A DNA stretch of 60,000 bases from Tubulanus polymorphus (lineage: Eukaryota > Nemertea > Palaeonemertea > Tubulaniformes > Tubulanidae): NCBI RefSeq assembly GCF_964204645.1, contig NC_134035.1, positions 1,194,001-1,254,000 of the forward strand. The letters run 5' to 3'. Positions within the stretch are counted from its first letter, which is position 1; each line of letters starts with the position of its first letter. A model generated the notes under the pieces. That model saw only the letters and a program-made list of their open reading frames with translations. It was not told where the DNA came from and made no database searches. Both the position numbers and the translations under genes were made by a program. Positions 25,976 to 40,400 of the stretch are shown here, in pieces.

Positions 25976-27636
25976 CTTATATAGCACTATACTATAAGAT
26001 AGTCACGGTGGTAACAATAATACTCATCATGAAATTGTTAAGATACCATTGGAAAAGAAGAACATAATAACAGATTGTAAGACACGTTTTTTTTGCGATG
26101 GTAAAAGCTTTCTTAGAGTTACATATATTTTAAGATTTCGTTTGAAAGCATTGACAGTTGAGGATTCCTGAATACAGGAGGTAAACGTTCCATAGTCCAG
26201 TGAACTTAAAAAGTCATTTAAAGTTCAGATATAGGATGTAGAGCCAAATTATGGCTCCACTTGGATATTCTCAGAAATCGCGCAAAAAATTAAAACATGG
26301 CCGATGATGTCGTGCCAATTGATTGTTAAAAACACAACCATCTTTAAACTGATCAGAAAACATTCACATCAATACCGAGTGTCGAATTTCATTCTTATTT
26401 GACTTAAAATGTGAATCCCTCCTACAATTACTATGATGGACTTCATCTCCATCATACAATAAATGAATTCGATAACATAAGGTTCAACTTTCGAAAAACG
26501 GTTATAATCGAATTACGCCGATAATTTCACGATAACGAGCGCATCCCGTAGCCATTAGGAAATTCAAACCTGTTCAAACTCATTAAGTTAAACTCTGCGT
26601 TAGTCGTTTGGAAGGCAAACGAGGAAACGATTTCAAATTTTTAAAACGCCGTAAGACTCGATAGAGACGCCGAGAGACGCACGCAGGAAAGGGTCTAATC
26701 ACTCGTAGAAGTTTGATATCACGAATCGGAAGCAATTAAACTTTGCGATCGTCGTTCATTCGCTCGCGTGTTTCACGCATATAAACTGCTTTCGTGTAGA
26801 TTGAACGGTCTTCATTACGTCGTCGTCGTCGTACGACGGCGAAAAAAACATCAACAAATCAAGCTAATCGTTTTTCGAAACGGTTTAATTCGATGACGAT
26901 GACGACGATGGTTGTGTGAGAGAGAGAGAGTACTGACGGACGGGGTATAGGCCGGGGTATGTAGCGATTAAACACGAATTAACTGCTGCGTATTTTCGAT
27001 ACACGTTGATTTACTGTTCACAGCGCATCAACACGACACACGTCTATTTTCTTAGAATCGGTCGGAAATTTTATACACCGATATATCCATCGTGAAATAG
27101 TTCTTTAAGCCCGGCGCACGCTTGGTGGTTTTCAATAGTGAGCTGTATTTTCTTATTGTCGGCAACTTTGAATCGCCGACAATCACCGTTGGTCACCTGC
27201 GACTGATGATTATTGTTGCCAAATCGCATGCTGCAAAGTGGCGCTACGAGTTGTTGGTGCCTAGCGTGCAGCAGGCTTAAGGATTCCCTGAGTTTTCTGT
27301 GTTTTTGGTAAAATTTGTCAATTTCCCTGAATCCATTCTAAATTTTTCTGATTCCAGGGTATTCCAGGTCAGTAGCCACCGTGAACTAAGCCACTGGCCA
27401 CTAGTAAACAAAACACTATAAAACTGAATAACAGCTCTTATGTAGCTCTCTCACAGCGCCGGTGTGTCTCCTGGTTTTTTTTATGTGGATTGCGCTTTGC
27501 ATTTGTAATTTGTAAGGCGGCGGGGATGGTGAAAAAATAATGACTCCTCGCTATACGGCATTAATCCATGAAATCTGATATTTGTGAACAACATCTAAAT
27601 AATTCATCTCGGCTTCAGTTGAATACAGCGTATACG

Positions 27637-27675
<39 letters not shown>

Positions 27676-30600
27676 TATATATACACGCGCACGCTGTGAA
27701 AAACGAAATCATACCTAGTTCAATTTGAAGAACTATTTTCAATTTGAATATATCATTTCGGACTTTGAATCGAACTAGATTCCAAGAGCGGATCTTATTG
27801 TGAATACATGTACAAAGACAGGACAACTCAGGAGTGGATCCAGGGGGGGGGGGGTTCCTAGGGTTCTGGAATACCGTCAAGCTTTGTATGTGCCCTTGGA
27901 GATGCCCCTAAATCCATGGATTTTACATAAAAGTGCCCTTCCTTGTTTGGCATAATTAGGCATAGTAAGGGCCCCTGAAAACCCAGGTTTTACGTTAAGT
28001 GCCCTTTTTTGTCCATAGTCAATCTAGAGTGTATAATATACCCAGAAAGATAATCTACACGATCTATTTCAACCGAAATGATACAAAAGATGTATTTTGT
28101 CATCCTGATTAATTTTTCAGGGATTTCCAACAACCAGGAAAGGTTAATTTCGCTTTTAAGCCAGCTCATATTTTAGGCCCTTTGAGAAATTTGAATTATC
28201 CGTAAGTATTAGTTCTTGATCAAAGCTTTTGACAAAATCCATTTTAGTTTTCTCTGTTCTTTTGATATGATTTTAAGCCAATGAGCATATTTTCAATGGA
28301 ATGGTCGAATAAATCATAATTATAATTATTCGCATTTCATGTTTACAGTTTGGCGGTTTGCAATATCTACAGTGTATCTGGCAGGAGGCGACCGTACGAA
28401 ATCTCATCAGATCACGATCGATAAAATGAAGAAAAAAACCGTCCGCATCATGACATAATCATCCTCGGAAACATCCGCGTACTGCACCGTGTACCGCGTG
28501 GTGAAAACAGCCCCCGGCTCTAGACTTTAAGAAGGCTCAAGATGCATTCAACGTGAGGAGACACGCCGCGTCGAACTGTACGACGCAAAAATCCCTTCTT
28601 CCACACCTGCGGGCGAATCTACGCTACTGACCAATCTTGTCGTCGTCATCAGACTAACAGATTCTTATTCGACGCGATAAAGCAACCACCCACCTGAAGA
28701 CTTCTACGAACTCCGAGTCTGAGGAACATTCATATTGATACATACTGTGACCGAGTGACAACTTCGAAAAACTGATAGTTTCACTTCAAAGATCGCTTCA
28801 AGCTATGATTGATTTTGAAGACAATTGAACTGATGATATTACGTAACTTTACTTAAGTACTTTACTTTCTTATCGAAACTGATTTTAATCATCTACGATG
28901 AACTCGATCTGAAGAATATTCGCATCTTAGCTTCACTTAAAACGTGGTTTTTTAACTATGATTGATTTTGATGATTCTGCGTAAGTTTCTTTTTCAGACA
29001 CGACTAGTCTGAAGAATACTAGCTATAGAATACTAGCTATAGTAATTCAATTTCTATAGCTCTCAAATGCTCTCAATTTCACTTATGGCTGAATCACAGA
29101 TGATGCCTCCGACGTGCTGACTTCATAGATGGACATACATGTCTTCGACAAATGTCCACAAATAAAGCGCACAATTCTTCTCTCTCTCTCTCTCTTGATG
29201 GAATATTTGAACATCGTCGTTGACTGGGATACGTACCTGGTACCTTTTCGCAGAAAACATGTCTGGTTTGTAAACCGGTACGATTGTTTGGACTGTCGCC
29301 CTCGCAGGTACTCCACGCCGAATACTGCCAGTAGTGACGTTCGCACGGGATCTGATTGCACAACTGAGTCTCCGTCAATTCGTAATCTTCAACGCATTTA
29401 CCACCGGACTGGTTTACTGTATAAACAGAAAATATGATATTCACCCATCAATAAATGCTCTATTAACAGTAATATTACTCGATGTACTTTGGAGTGCACA
29501 TCATGTAAAAGCGGTTAATTTAGCCGAGTTCAATTGGTGCCCCACGGTGCCCGTGTCTTATTCGAGTATCTTAGGTCAAATCAAACAGTTTAACTATAAT
29601 GTGTCTTATTCAAGTATATTTCACTGTGTTTAACAGGTGCTGCCACCTTTCAATAGATATATAAATTACTAATCACGTCAATACACCACAATGCGGTGTA
29701 CTAGCAAAGTCCATCACCGATTATTACACCGCACTGCAGAGTAGATTCACTGAAAGGGTTAAGCTATAGTTTCTTCAGGAATACTGTAAACAACAGCACA
29801 GGAAAACCTACACGGTTTGCAGTATTATCATTTCAATGCAGAGCGTTTCATAAAGATCATCGACTATAAGGATTTTAATGTCATGAATTAGCGAGGATCG
29901 CGAGTTAGGGTCCCACGATGACCACTACGTGTAATAATGGTTTAAATACCTTCAATCTCTCGTTTTCTATACTGGGTACCGCCTTGAATACCGCACGACT
30001 TTGTACAAAGCGACCACTCGCTCCACGGCGACAGTTCGCATTGTTGCGGACATGGTTTCGTGCAGTGACGTCGATCGGCCGGTTTCGGAAGGTGCGAACA
30101 GTTGCCGTCGACGAGGTATTCATCCAACGAGCTCATACAGTAGACGACTCGAATTTGACTCCCAGTTCCGCATCTGACATTGTTCACATCCATGTAACAC
30201 ACTGACCATGAACCTTAATGAGAAAAAGTAACCATACACTACGAGTTATTATCATTGCTGTTATTGTCGTGTATTAACCCTGGAACTCCAGTGTCGAGAT
30301 TTAACCCTGGAACTCCAGTGTCGAGATTTAACCCTGGACCTCCAGTGTTGAGTATTAACCCTGGAAATCCAGTGTCGAGTATTAACCCTGGAACTCCAGT
30401 GTCCGCAGTTCTGAGTTAAGATCTGAATCATGAATGAACTCTAACTCATGTATAACTGTGGAATTGGATCCTGATTTCGACTCAGGAAGTGGATTCAAAT
30501 TTTCAAGTCTAAATAAAGAATCAAATGTTTTATCCAGAACAGTCTAAACCCGAGATCTACGAGCTGGTGATAAGGGGGAGGAGAGATGGAATGGCCAAGA

Positions 30601-31410
30601 GGTAATTTGTGACGATGCCGCCGCACGTAATCCGACGGAAGACAAACACATCTTATCGCGGATGATTATCGTCGAATGTTTGCGCCAACAATAGCGGACG
30701 AACGGAACCGAACGTCCGTACGAAATCATCCACGTTTATAACACGACACCCGTCGAGACGTCCGCGTCGTCTGTCGAAGTCACGTTTTTTTCCGCGCGTT
30801 TAATTTCCGCTTTCGACAGATTGAAAATCAGCCGACGCTCGACGACGGTCGACCGACGCCGGCCGATCTAATAAACCACGGACACAATCCCGTCGTTCAA
30901 ACATAGTTCGAGACAAAACGCGTGATCGGTACGAAAATTGATAAATCAAACAAGCTATAGGCAGCAACGGTTCTCGGGCCCGAACTCAGTTATTACACCA
31001 TGCATTAGTTCCCAATTGTATTTTGGATTTATCGTATCTAGGGCCAATAGCTAAATTTTGTCCAGACACCTTTTTGAATTTCGACCCCAGTTACGAGGTC
31101 ATCTTCGAGGTCATATCACTGAAGAAGTTTTTAGTGCCTAGTTCTGCCGCTAGGTGGCGAACTGGGTCGATTCTAATTATATCATATCCAAGTTTCATCG
31201 AGATCGACCCAATATTAATGAAGCTAAGTAGCTGAAAGACAGACAGAGACAGACGAAGACAGACATAGACAGACAGACACATAGACAGACGAAGACAGAC
31301 AGACGAAGACAGACAGACAAAGACAGACAAAGACAGACAGACACATAGACTGTCTATATGTCTGACTGTATGTCTGTCTATGTGTCTGTGTGTCTGTATG
31401 TCTGTTTATG

Positions 31411-31495
<85 letters not shown>

Positions 31496-34400
31496 TTCAG
31501 CTAGGAATATGAAAATCAAGATCTCGTAACTGAAGCCTGAGAACCAATAATTTCAAGAATGTCGTTTTAAACGAATGGAAAAATGGTTCTATTGTCGAAA
31601 CTGTTTATATACGCTGAAAGCGCGTGAAGCCGGTAAATATTTGGGCAAATTGATTTTGCCGTCGGTTGCCGCAGCAGCGGCTTTTAAGAGTTTCATCATG
31701 GCTTTTTGTAGCGAGAGATTAAAAACGCGGGCAAAGCAGACGACAGCGACGACGTTTAATGGACCGTTTGAGACGAGACCCGATATCGCACACTTTCGCA
31801 TAAACCTGCGCCATCAGTGTCGTTCGTTCGTGTCTATTATCTACGACGGTGAACGATGCGATCATAAAAAAACATATTTGTATAATCGAACTAAATAAGA
31901 CGCATGTAAGGCTGTCTGTGAGGCTCAGCGATATCGGTAACAACGTGGAAGTCATCAGCGGTAAAACATTTCATCGAATAAGAAATAGAATATGCTTTAA
32001 ATAAATCACTAATCAATAGGGGTAAGACTCTCAGTAACATCTTTCATATTTCTGTTCAAATTAATCAGTAATCAACAGTAAGACGCTCAGTAACATCTTT
32101 CATATTTATGTTCAAATGAATCAGTAATCAACAGCAAGACCCTCGGTAACATCTTTCATATTTCTGTCCAAATGAATGTTATGAAGAGGGGGTAATATAC
32201 TCTAGCAACACATATTTATGTTCAAAAAGGCCAAAAGAATATATCAGGACCAGTTGAGATAGCTCTGATGTATTCATAAGAAAGGCAATGGTAAAGAGTC
32301 AAAACATCCAACATCCGTAATGTTTCGACCCACTGAAAGTTGTGTCCCGCGTGACCCCAGTTTCAACGTCTATTCGACGGGGAGTATGTTTACTTTCGTT
32401 TTCGCTCTGTAAGGGTTAACGTCTGAAGAATGAACACAGTTTATCATCAGTGTCGTTTAGGTATTGGTTTTCATGATTTGATGGGATGCAGAGTCAACCA
32501 ACGCGGCATACCAATGAAGCGCGATACCATCTTTAGATAAAGATTTCTGTCATTGTGGCGCAGATATATGGCGCCGAAGCCCGGCAGGAAACCGAAACTT
32601 GGCGTGTACCCGAACTAAACGCTTCGCCATCGGTACTCGGGATAAATAACACTTATTCGTACATGTATTATTGATAACAGCGACACCGGTCAAATAAAAA
32701 GATGTACAACACGAAGGGGATGAGTGAAGAGCGCTGCGCAGTGATTGCCGCTAAACCGATAGAATAAACAGAAATCACGTCCGGCTTAGTTTCAAAGTTG
32801 CAGACAAAAATGCCATTAATGTTAAGCCCAGCGCGCTGGAGGATTTACCAAATGAACAATCGCGGGTATTTGCTTCAAGATGTCGTACGCTATGGTATAA
32901 ACGTCGAATGATAACAACAACACCGTTTTAATTATCACTGCGGGGGGGGGAGGGGAAAGGCATGGTAGACGTCATTGGATCCGTTGAAAATGTCATCTAC
33001 ATAGACTGACCACGTGAAGACAAAAAGTGTAATCAGAGGGTCTAAAATAATGAAACGAAATTTATAGGTGATGATTTGGCCCAGATCAAACCCCCTACCA
33101 GAGTCAAATTTGGCCCGTGCCTAATTAGAGACCACTCACTCGGTACAGAACAATGCTTGAACAAGGCGGAGCGAGTCACTCCGGGCACATGTAGCTAATT
33201 CACACGTTATCATATCACCCATACTAACATTTGGCTCGGTCGTGGTCCGATATTTTGGCCCTTACCCAAATTTGTGTTCGCAAATTACGAAATGATCGAG
33301 AATTCATATGGAACAATCGGCATCATATTGTCGCGAAGTGCTTCTCGTCGAGTAAAAACATGAAATTAATAGATAGATAACAGAACTGAACCACGATCGT
33401 CGTCGTCGTCAGTGATGATGTTGTCGACGTTTTGCAGTGTTTTTCTAAACCGTTCGAGCGACGCGCATTTGATAATAATTCACAGAATGTATTTTCTCTC
33501 CCTCTCTCTCTCTCTAGAACCCGACGGAAAATTCCTCGATAGTTTTAATTTCCTTTCGCGGCGTTCAACCGAGAATAACTCGAAACGCGCTGGAATCTAA
33601 TGAATTAGTCTTCGTCGGACGTGAAAATCCTCCTCATAAATTTCTCTCCCTCCCGAAAGCGACGCCAAAAAAAAAAAACTATCGAAACCACGACGACGAC
33701 GGTGAAAAACGTATTTCAATAATTCGGGCTGTTAATTCCGCTATTCGAGATTCTTTTGAACGAAATCGTCGTTTGAAACTAGATAATGATGGCAGACGAT
33801 CGGATCTTGCGGGCGGGCGGTGGATAGCGTCGTCGTGGGCGTCGTTATCGATGATATTGATAAAAAAACAAAGAGTAAATGATGCAATCAAGATGGCCGC
33901 TTTACGGCACCCGACGGCTAAATTCTATCATCGGCAGACGGACTCTACGTACGGAAAAATCATTCGCTGTCCCTTTATTTAGACCGGTCCAAATCTATTG
34001 GAACGATTTAAGATTTTTTGTCAGTGTGAAACCATTATTGGAGTGGGAGGGCTGACAGCTGATTTAGCTCTGGTTTCATCCTTCCCTGGTACGGGCCATA
34101 GTAGGAAGAAGGACTTAGAACGGACTCGTGAAGAATGAATGGGGGCTTTCTAGACTGACTTACCCGTATACCACCAGACACACGGGATATTTTCACATTG
34201 TTTTATTTCGTCCGATTGGCCGCACTGTTTCCCGCCGTATCGCGCTGGTTTCAACACAGGTCGTTGTCTACAATATATAAATTGTACGATAAGAAAATTA
34301 AGTACAGAAATCATAAATGAATCTTTTATATTTGAATAATATGTGTTCGGATTGTTAGCAGTGCAACTTTGATTAGAAGTGGGGAACTGGTTAGAAGTGG

Positions 34401-37400
34401 GGCACTGATTAGGAATGGGGCACTGATTAGAAATGGGGCACTGATTAGAAATGGGGTACTGGTTAGAAATTGGGTACTGGTTTTCAGACTTTTTAGGCTT
34501 GGGGACTTAACATTATTATGTTCACAATGAGGACCGAGTGTCTCATCAATGGCAATTGAGGATCCACCTGGTGCGCGATTGTGGCAAGCGACGATTCAAC
34601 AACGATCCACAAGGTGTCGCTAGTAGTTACTCAGTTATCCGCGCTCTGATTTATTCTACATTTCAATCGAGATTTAAAATCTCTGAAAGTAAATCTATTC
34701 ATCAATGAAAACAATACCGAACTGATAGGCTTCTTAAAAATAGATAATTTTGGTACGAAGAAAACACGTAACAAGTTTTTAGAATAACAACAACGTTGTT
34801 TGTTTATTTCCAACATTTCCGAGCAAAACATGAATGAAATTGAAAACAATTTCTCGAGAAAACAATCTTACTACACTACGTATATACATACAAATATATA
34901 TAGATATATAGGACGCATTGAATTCATTCTTTAAATGACTAACTGTTGCACTTTGTTCCGTAGATGATGCGATAACCTTCTCGACGAATGAGATAATCAG
35001 TGAATGAAATAGTAAATCATTTTATGAAATAATAATCAAAGCTGTCCTCTCTACAATCAGGTGATAAACTTATAAACTTCAGATATAATAAACAATGCCA
35101 TTTCGATCGATGATTTGGCCCGATTGATTAGTTTAAAAATGTTCACAGAACGACTCTACTTTCGTTAGCCATAGTAACGCAACTTTAATACGTGTTTCAT
35201 GAAATGGGCCCCAGGGCCAATTTCACAGACTTTGCGAGTTGAAGAGATGAAATAAGTTAGGGGGAGTTGGGAGAGTTGAAATGAGTTATTTTTCTTCAAG
35301 TCATATTCTCTTCAAAACAGTTATGAAACAGGGCATGTTTTGTTAACATCGGTATCATTTTTTTTTTTCATGAAAAATGATTTTTTTCCGGTTCAACGGG
35401 CTTCTGGATATTTAAATGATTAAAATTCATCGACAAATATCATGACTAACAAATCTTTGTAAGTTATTCTATGAAATGCGATTCTATAATGGGTGAATCT
35501 AAAAATGAATTTCCGATAAAAAATCTTTCAATTCGATGTCAAATATCTCATGCACTTCATCAAAAATGATTTCATGTATACATTTCATGTAAAGGTTGAC
35601 TTGACATTCATCATGCATTTCAAGAAAAGTCATCATCTTGATAGCTATAAAAAAATCGGGGCGAATTTTACACCTTATAGCGGAAACATCCGTTACGGTT
35701 CCGATAAAAATATGAACAATCTTTAAACGTTTTACTGAGAAAAAATAGGATTCCGAATCTTTTTTCTGAAATCGCGCGCATAAAATTCAAAATTCTTGAA
35801 AATTGTCAAGTGGACGACACACAAATATTGACGTGAACCCGAGCGTAATCGAGAAAAAGTCGCGAACGAATTCTCAGAAAATAAAAACAACAACCTCTCG
35901 AAATCAACGAGCTTGACATAAACCGAACTATGAGCTTCAACTCGAGAGCGAACACGCCACTTCACGACGCGTTGAAATAAATTCACCGCGATATCATTTT
36001 TTGGCACCTACGACAAAACGCCGGATCAATCGATGCAATATAAGCATATATTTATATATACTCTCGGCGATCGTATTTCCTGTTAAACAGATCCCGTAAA
36101 ATATGAATTATCTCTTCATATTTCAACCCAGGAAATAATATGAAACCGAAGACGAAACAATTTATAGTCGGTGGTAATATAGTAGGCATCGCGCCACGCC
36201 TAGTATCAATTCTAATAAACATTACTCGGGATTTGATACACCAGTAAAATATCTGTAAATAAATAAATGTCTGTGTGTGCGTGTGTCTCTCTGTCTATCT
36301 ATCTGTCTATCTAGCTACCTGGCTGTCTGTCTATCTGCCTGTCTTGTCTATCTAGCTACCTGGCTGTCTGTCTATCTGCCTGTCTTGTCTATCAAACTAC
36401 TGTCTATCTCCTTATTGGTTAACAACTTGTCTGTGTTCATCCTTGTCTGTCTATGTGTCTGCTGTATGCCTGTCTATTATGTCTGTCTACCAGTCTGTCC
36501 GCTGTCAGTCTATGTCTACCAGTCTATCAGCTGTCAGTCTATGTGCCCACATCTCTCTGCCCGTCTGTCAGTGAATTCACTCACTGTTTCATAAGTATCA
36601 AGTGCCCCGGAGACAAACGCTTAAAATGAACTGAAATGGAAATATTTGTTCGAACTGAAATTCATTCATCGCGATACTATTTATAAAATTCGCCCATGGA
36701 CAAATGCGGAGTTCACAAGATGAGATAAGTTTCGCTAAATTTTTTCTCTCCGTCGGAATGAAGGTTCTTTTTATCGATATTGAGGAGGAGGAGGACATCT
36801 TCAGATCAAAAACGCTGCGATAGTGGAAATGAAACCCGCACGCACTGAGCTGAGATGTAGGCGGCGGTGGGTCGGATTTCCTGCGCACTTTTAGCCGCGA
36901 TTCAAGAAGACTTGACATCGGTGGTTTAGACCCTGAGGTTTGACATCCATTTCGAGTAAACCTACGTCAAACGACCCACAGCCACAGACTGAACTAAAAA
37001 TCATTGTTCTATCTATATGTGTATTGCATTACAAAGGCAAAATTCATGTCTGACAAATTGAAAGTTTTTTTTTCCATCAAAGTATTCGATCAGCCGCAGG
37101 TGTCGAACTGGAAACCCCTGGTGTTTATTACGAGGTGTAATGTTTACCTGACGCAGGCGGCACGGCGTGAAAACTTATCCATATTTGAAACCCAACAGCG
37201 ATTAAACAATAGAACGATAATATATCTATGAACTATGTAAGGAATGATGCTTTAAGCGCTATAGACAACGTTTATTTAAGTTAAGAACTCCTATTTTTAG
37301 GGTTTTCTGACTTTCGTCGAAAACCCTCTTGAAATTCTGTTGATTATTATTATGATTATATATTTTCCGCCGATTTGGTCGAATAAAATTCATCTTCATT

Positions 37401-40400
37401 CAGATTCGGCAACTGACAGCTTCGAAACGAAATGTATAAATTGATACTGTAATAACGGTCTCTCTGAACCAACAGATTGTCTGAATGTACTTTCCATCCT
37501 ATTTGAAACTTAAAATTACTTATTAGGTTACTGTAAATAAAGAATTGAATTGAATTGTTAGACAACAAGCACCGGCGAAATAAAAGTTTGTGACGTCATT
37601 TAGTAAGTAAATAAAGGAGGGCTCCAAGAATTTCCAAATCACGGGGGACTATACTGGGGTTAGACTATTCAACCAAAAAGAGGATTGCTCCGATAATATC
37701 CAAATCATCTCATTTTATTTTTTCCATCGAATACCCGGTAATTAATTTTTCCTTTCGATCACATGCATCCAGAAAACCCGTTATCGCTGCTTTGCAGCTA
37801 TATTTTAACATTAAATGCCTAGAAGAATTTCAGCGCCTGCGCATGCAGCTTACTTCTTAGCCGCCACTCAGTGATACATCTAAATTCATTAATCAATGAG
37901 ACAGCTTGTTTTTGCGCACTTTCAGGTGGAACTCATTTACGTCAATCCCAAGGATTCTTCTTTTACCTAATTCCAATTAAATAAGAAAACTCGATTTGGT
38001 GAAATTCACTAAATTTCGATCTTTTTACCATGCCTATATGCACCATGATCCCACAAGAAGAATAACTTCAGTTCGTAGGCATGGTGTTCATGATGTTCAA
38101 GTCGGTATATTACCTAAATGTTTATCTTTTAAGAATTTTTAACGCTTAAACGAGTAAAACCCTTCAAACTACCCCAGATGGCCAGACATTCTAAACTTCG
38201 TTGCCAAACAAGAAACTAAATGTGAATGATAATAGAAATAACAGAGTTGGCATGCCAACTATTGGTGTCCGGCAGGTGACATCCTCCCACTGCAGGGATT
38301 TGAACCATGATGTGGCCGCAAAGTATAGAGCGTCCCCCCACCAGGGTGACCACAAACCACCCACTAGCAAATTCCCTGTGTTTGTTTTCCCTGTGAAAAG
38401 TTGATTTTCCCTGTGCTCGGCATCATATGGAGACCATGATCAATATAAAATTAAAAGACAAGCAGCCTATCGTCTGATATAGCTCCGCTGTGATTTTACA
38501 AATTTGTTAGAAAGTGGCGCTATAACGTTGTATTACTTACCATATGATCTTCGATATATAATCAGGTAGACAATTGTAAACATTCGCGGTGAAAACGCGC
38601 GTGCGAGACAAAAGTAATTTCCCTGTGTTTTCCAGATTTTTACCAATTTCCCTGTGTTTTCCCTGAGAAAAATCATTTCCCTGTGTTTTCCCTGTTTTCC
38701 AGATTCGTGGTCACCCTGCCCACCGTCTGGGGTAGTAAATGGTTTACTTAATTAGTAATGAATTCAATGTTTTAAGAAAAAATCTTTTTTCAAATATTTC
38801 CCCTCCCTAATTATTTCAAGTCCATCTAATCTGTAATGCAACTTATAAAGAACAGCCTAATGGAACCAAAAATTAAAAATAAAATTAACATATGGAGTAT
38901 ACCCCGATTTTATCGTCAAGGTGACACAATCGAGATTCAGCTGACGAAGGGTTAAAGATGTATCGCAGGTAAGTTAGAGACCATCGATCAAATCGCCGAC
39001 GCGCGATTCTCTACCACGCTGCGCCGGCGTCGTCGCGCGATACCATCGCCAAAAAGATGAAATTAATTTCGATCTGTCAATGTAATGCCGGTTCGAAATC
39101 TAAAAGATTAATTCCGTCGTCGTTTCGCGCCGTCGCGTTTTCAATTTCCTGAGCAGCATTTGTTTTAGTGGCGGAGACGACGCTCAGGTAACGGGCAGGA
39201 TTCTAACCCAGTCGGAAAATAATTAGCTAAAAACAAGATAAGCAGTAATAATGACAAATGCAAAACCGAATGAGCAAAAAGAATAGTTTCAATGATTTAT
39301 AGCGAAAAAGTTATCGTATGTTTTTTGATTTCTGAGCATTTGTTCCGATAGCAGACAACGCTCGGGTAGAGGCAGGATTCAACTAAGTTTAATGATTTAT
39401 AGCTTATCGTTTCATAGCCTACTTTTTCAAAATTTTCTTTTAAAAAGATATTTAATGCTATCTGCGTTAAGAATGTCTCAAGGCCTGCTATAGATTTCCG
39501 AGAAAAAGTTTCTAGTTCAGGGATACTTCGATCGATTTTTAACACCTATCGATCAAACGGTGAGCCCTACGGGACCAAGTTTTATCAACCGATAGTGACT
39601 TAAACCCAGGGGCTAGGGGCTTAAGTCAATTACCAGTTGAAATACCGGTTTAATTTAATAGAAAACCTAGCTACTCAGTTACATGAAAGAAATCCAATAA
39701 TAATCCAGGTAAAGACATACAATCCTTGAACAACTGATTGTATCCAGCCAGTTGCTCTCATGCGCCAAAAACTGCCCGGCAACTAGTTGTCTCCAATCGC
39801 AGTGTCGAAGCACACCCCTTTAAATTAAAACCCTGTTTTCTTTTTTATTTTGGTGCCTAGTTGTGTCACTAGGTGGTGCACTGGGTGACAACTTGACCCC
39901 CATACTAACATTATACCCAAGTTTCATCAAGATCGACCCACTATTGATGAAGCTAAGTAGCTGAAAGACAGACACAGTACGAAAATAAGGGTCTCGTAAC
40001 GGACATCCGAGAACCAATAACCCAGAAGTACTTACCGTTTTTGTATGGCTCCGGGACCACAAGACTTCGAACACGGCGACCAATTCTGCCACATTCCCAG
40101 CTCACAGTTCTGGGGACACGGCACCTGACAAGCACGTTCTTTAGACGGCAAACTCAAACTTTTAGATTGACCTGAAGAGAAATATCGAAAAAATGGCATC
40201 ACTCGAATTAAAACATAGTTTTCTAAAATTTGACTTCAAACTACGATGATTTTCATATCAAGACCATTTTTCCTACAATCAGAAAGAGAGTTTCCATCAT
40301 TTCAGAGAATTCCAAATGTATGGAAAAACGCACAACGATCGAAGTGCTACATCAATGTCTGATCGACTGTTTATAAAAACTACCCCGATACAAAACTTTC

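Larger units (their letters stand above)
34626..38282 (-). other. Intron between exons 2 and 3, first part
   Basis: No exon found. Holds a palindromic element at 35212-35334 and a TCTG/TCTA microsatellite at 36270-36560. An AT-rich frame at 35732-36007 and others have no domain and no splice support. Confidence 0.5.

Noticed and set aside
31575-31898. Plus-strand frame of 107 codons
   Set aside because: No domain, no splice fit with the gene, and lies in an intron of the opposite-strand gene.
36277-36594. Cys/Leu-rich frame that resembles a membrane or cysteine-rich peptide
   Set aside because: Produced by a TCTG/TCTA microsatellite.
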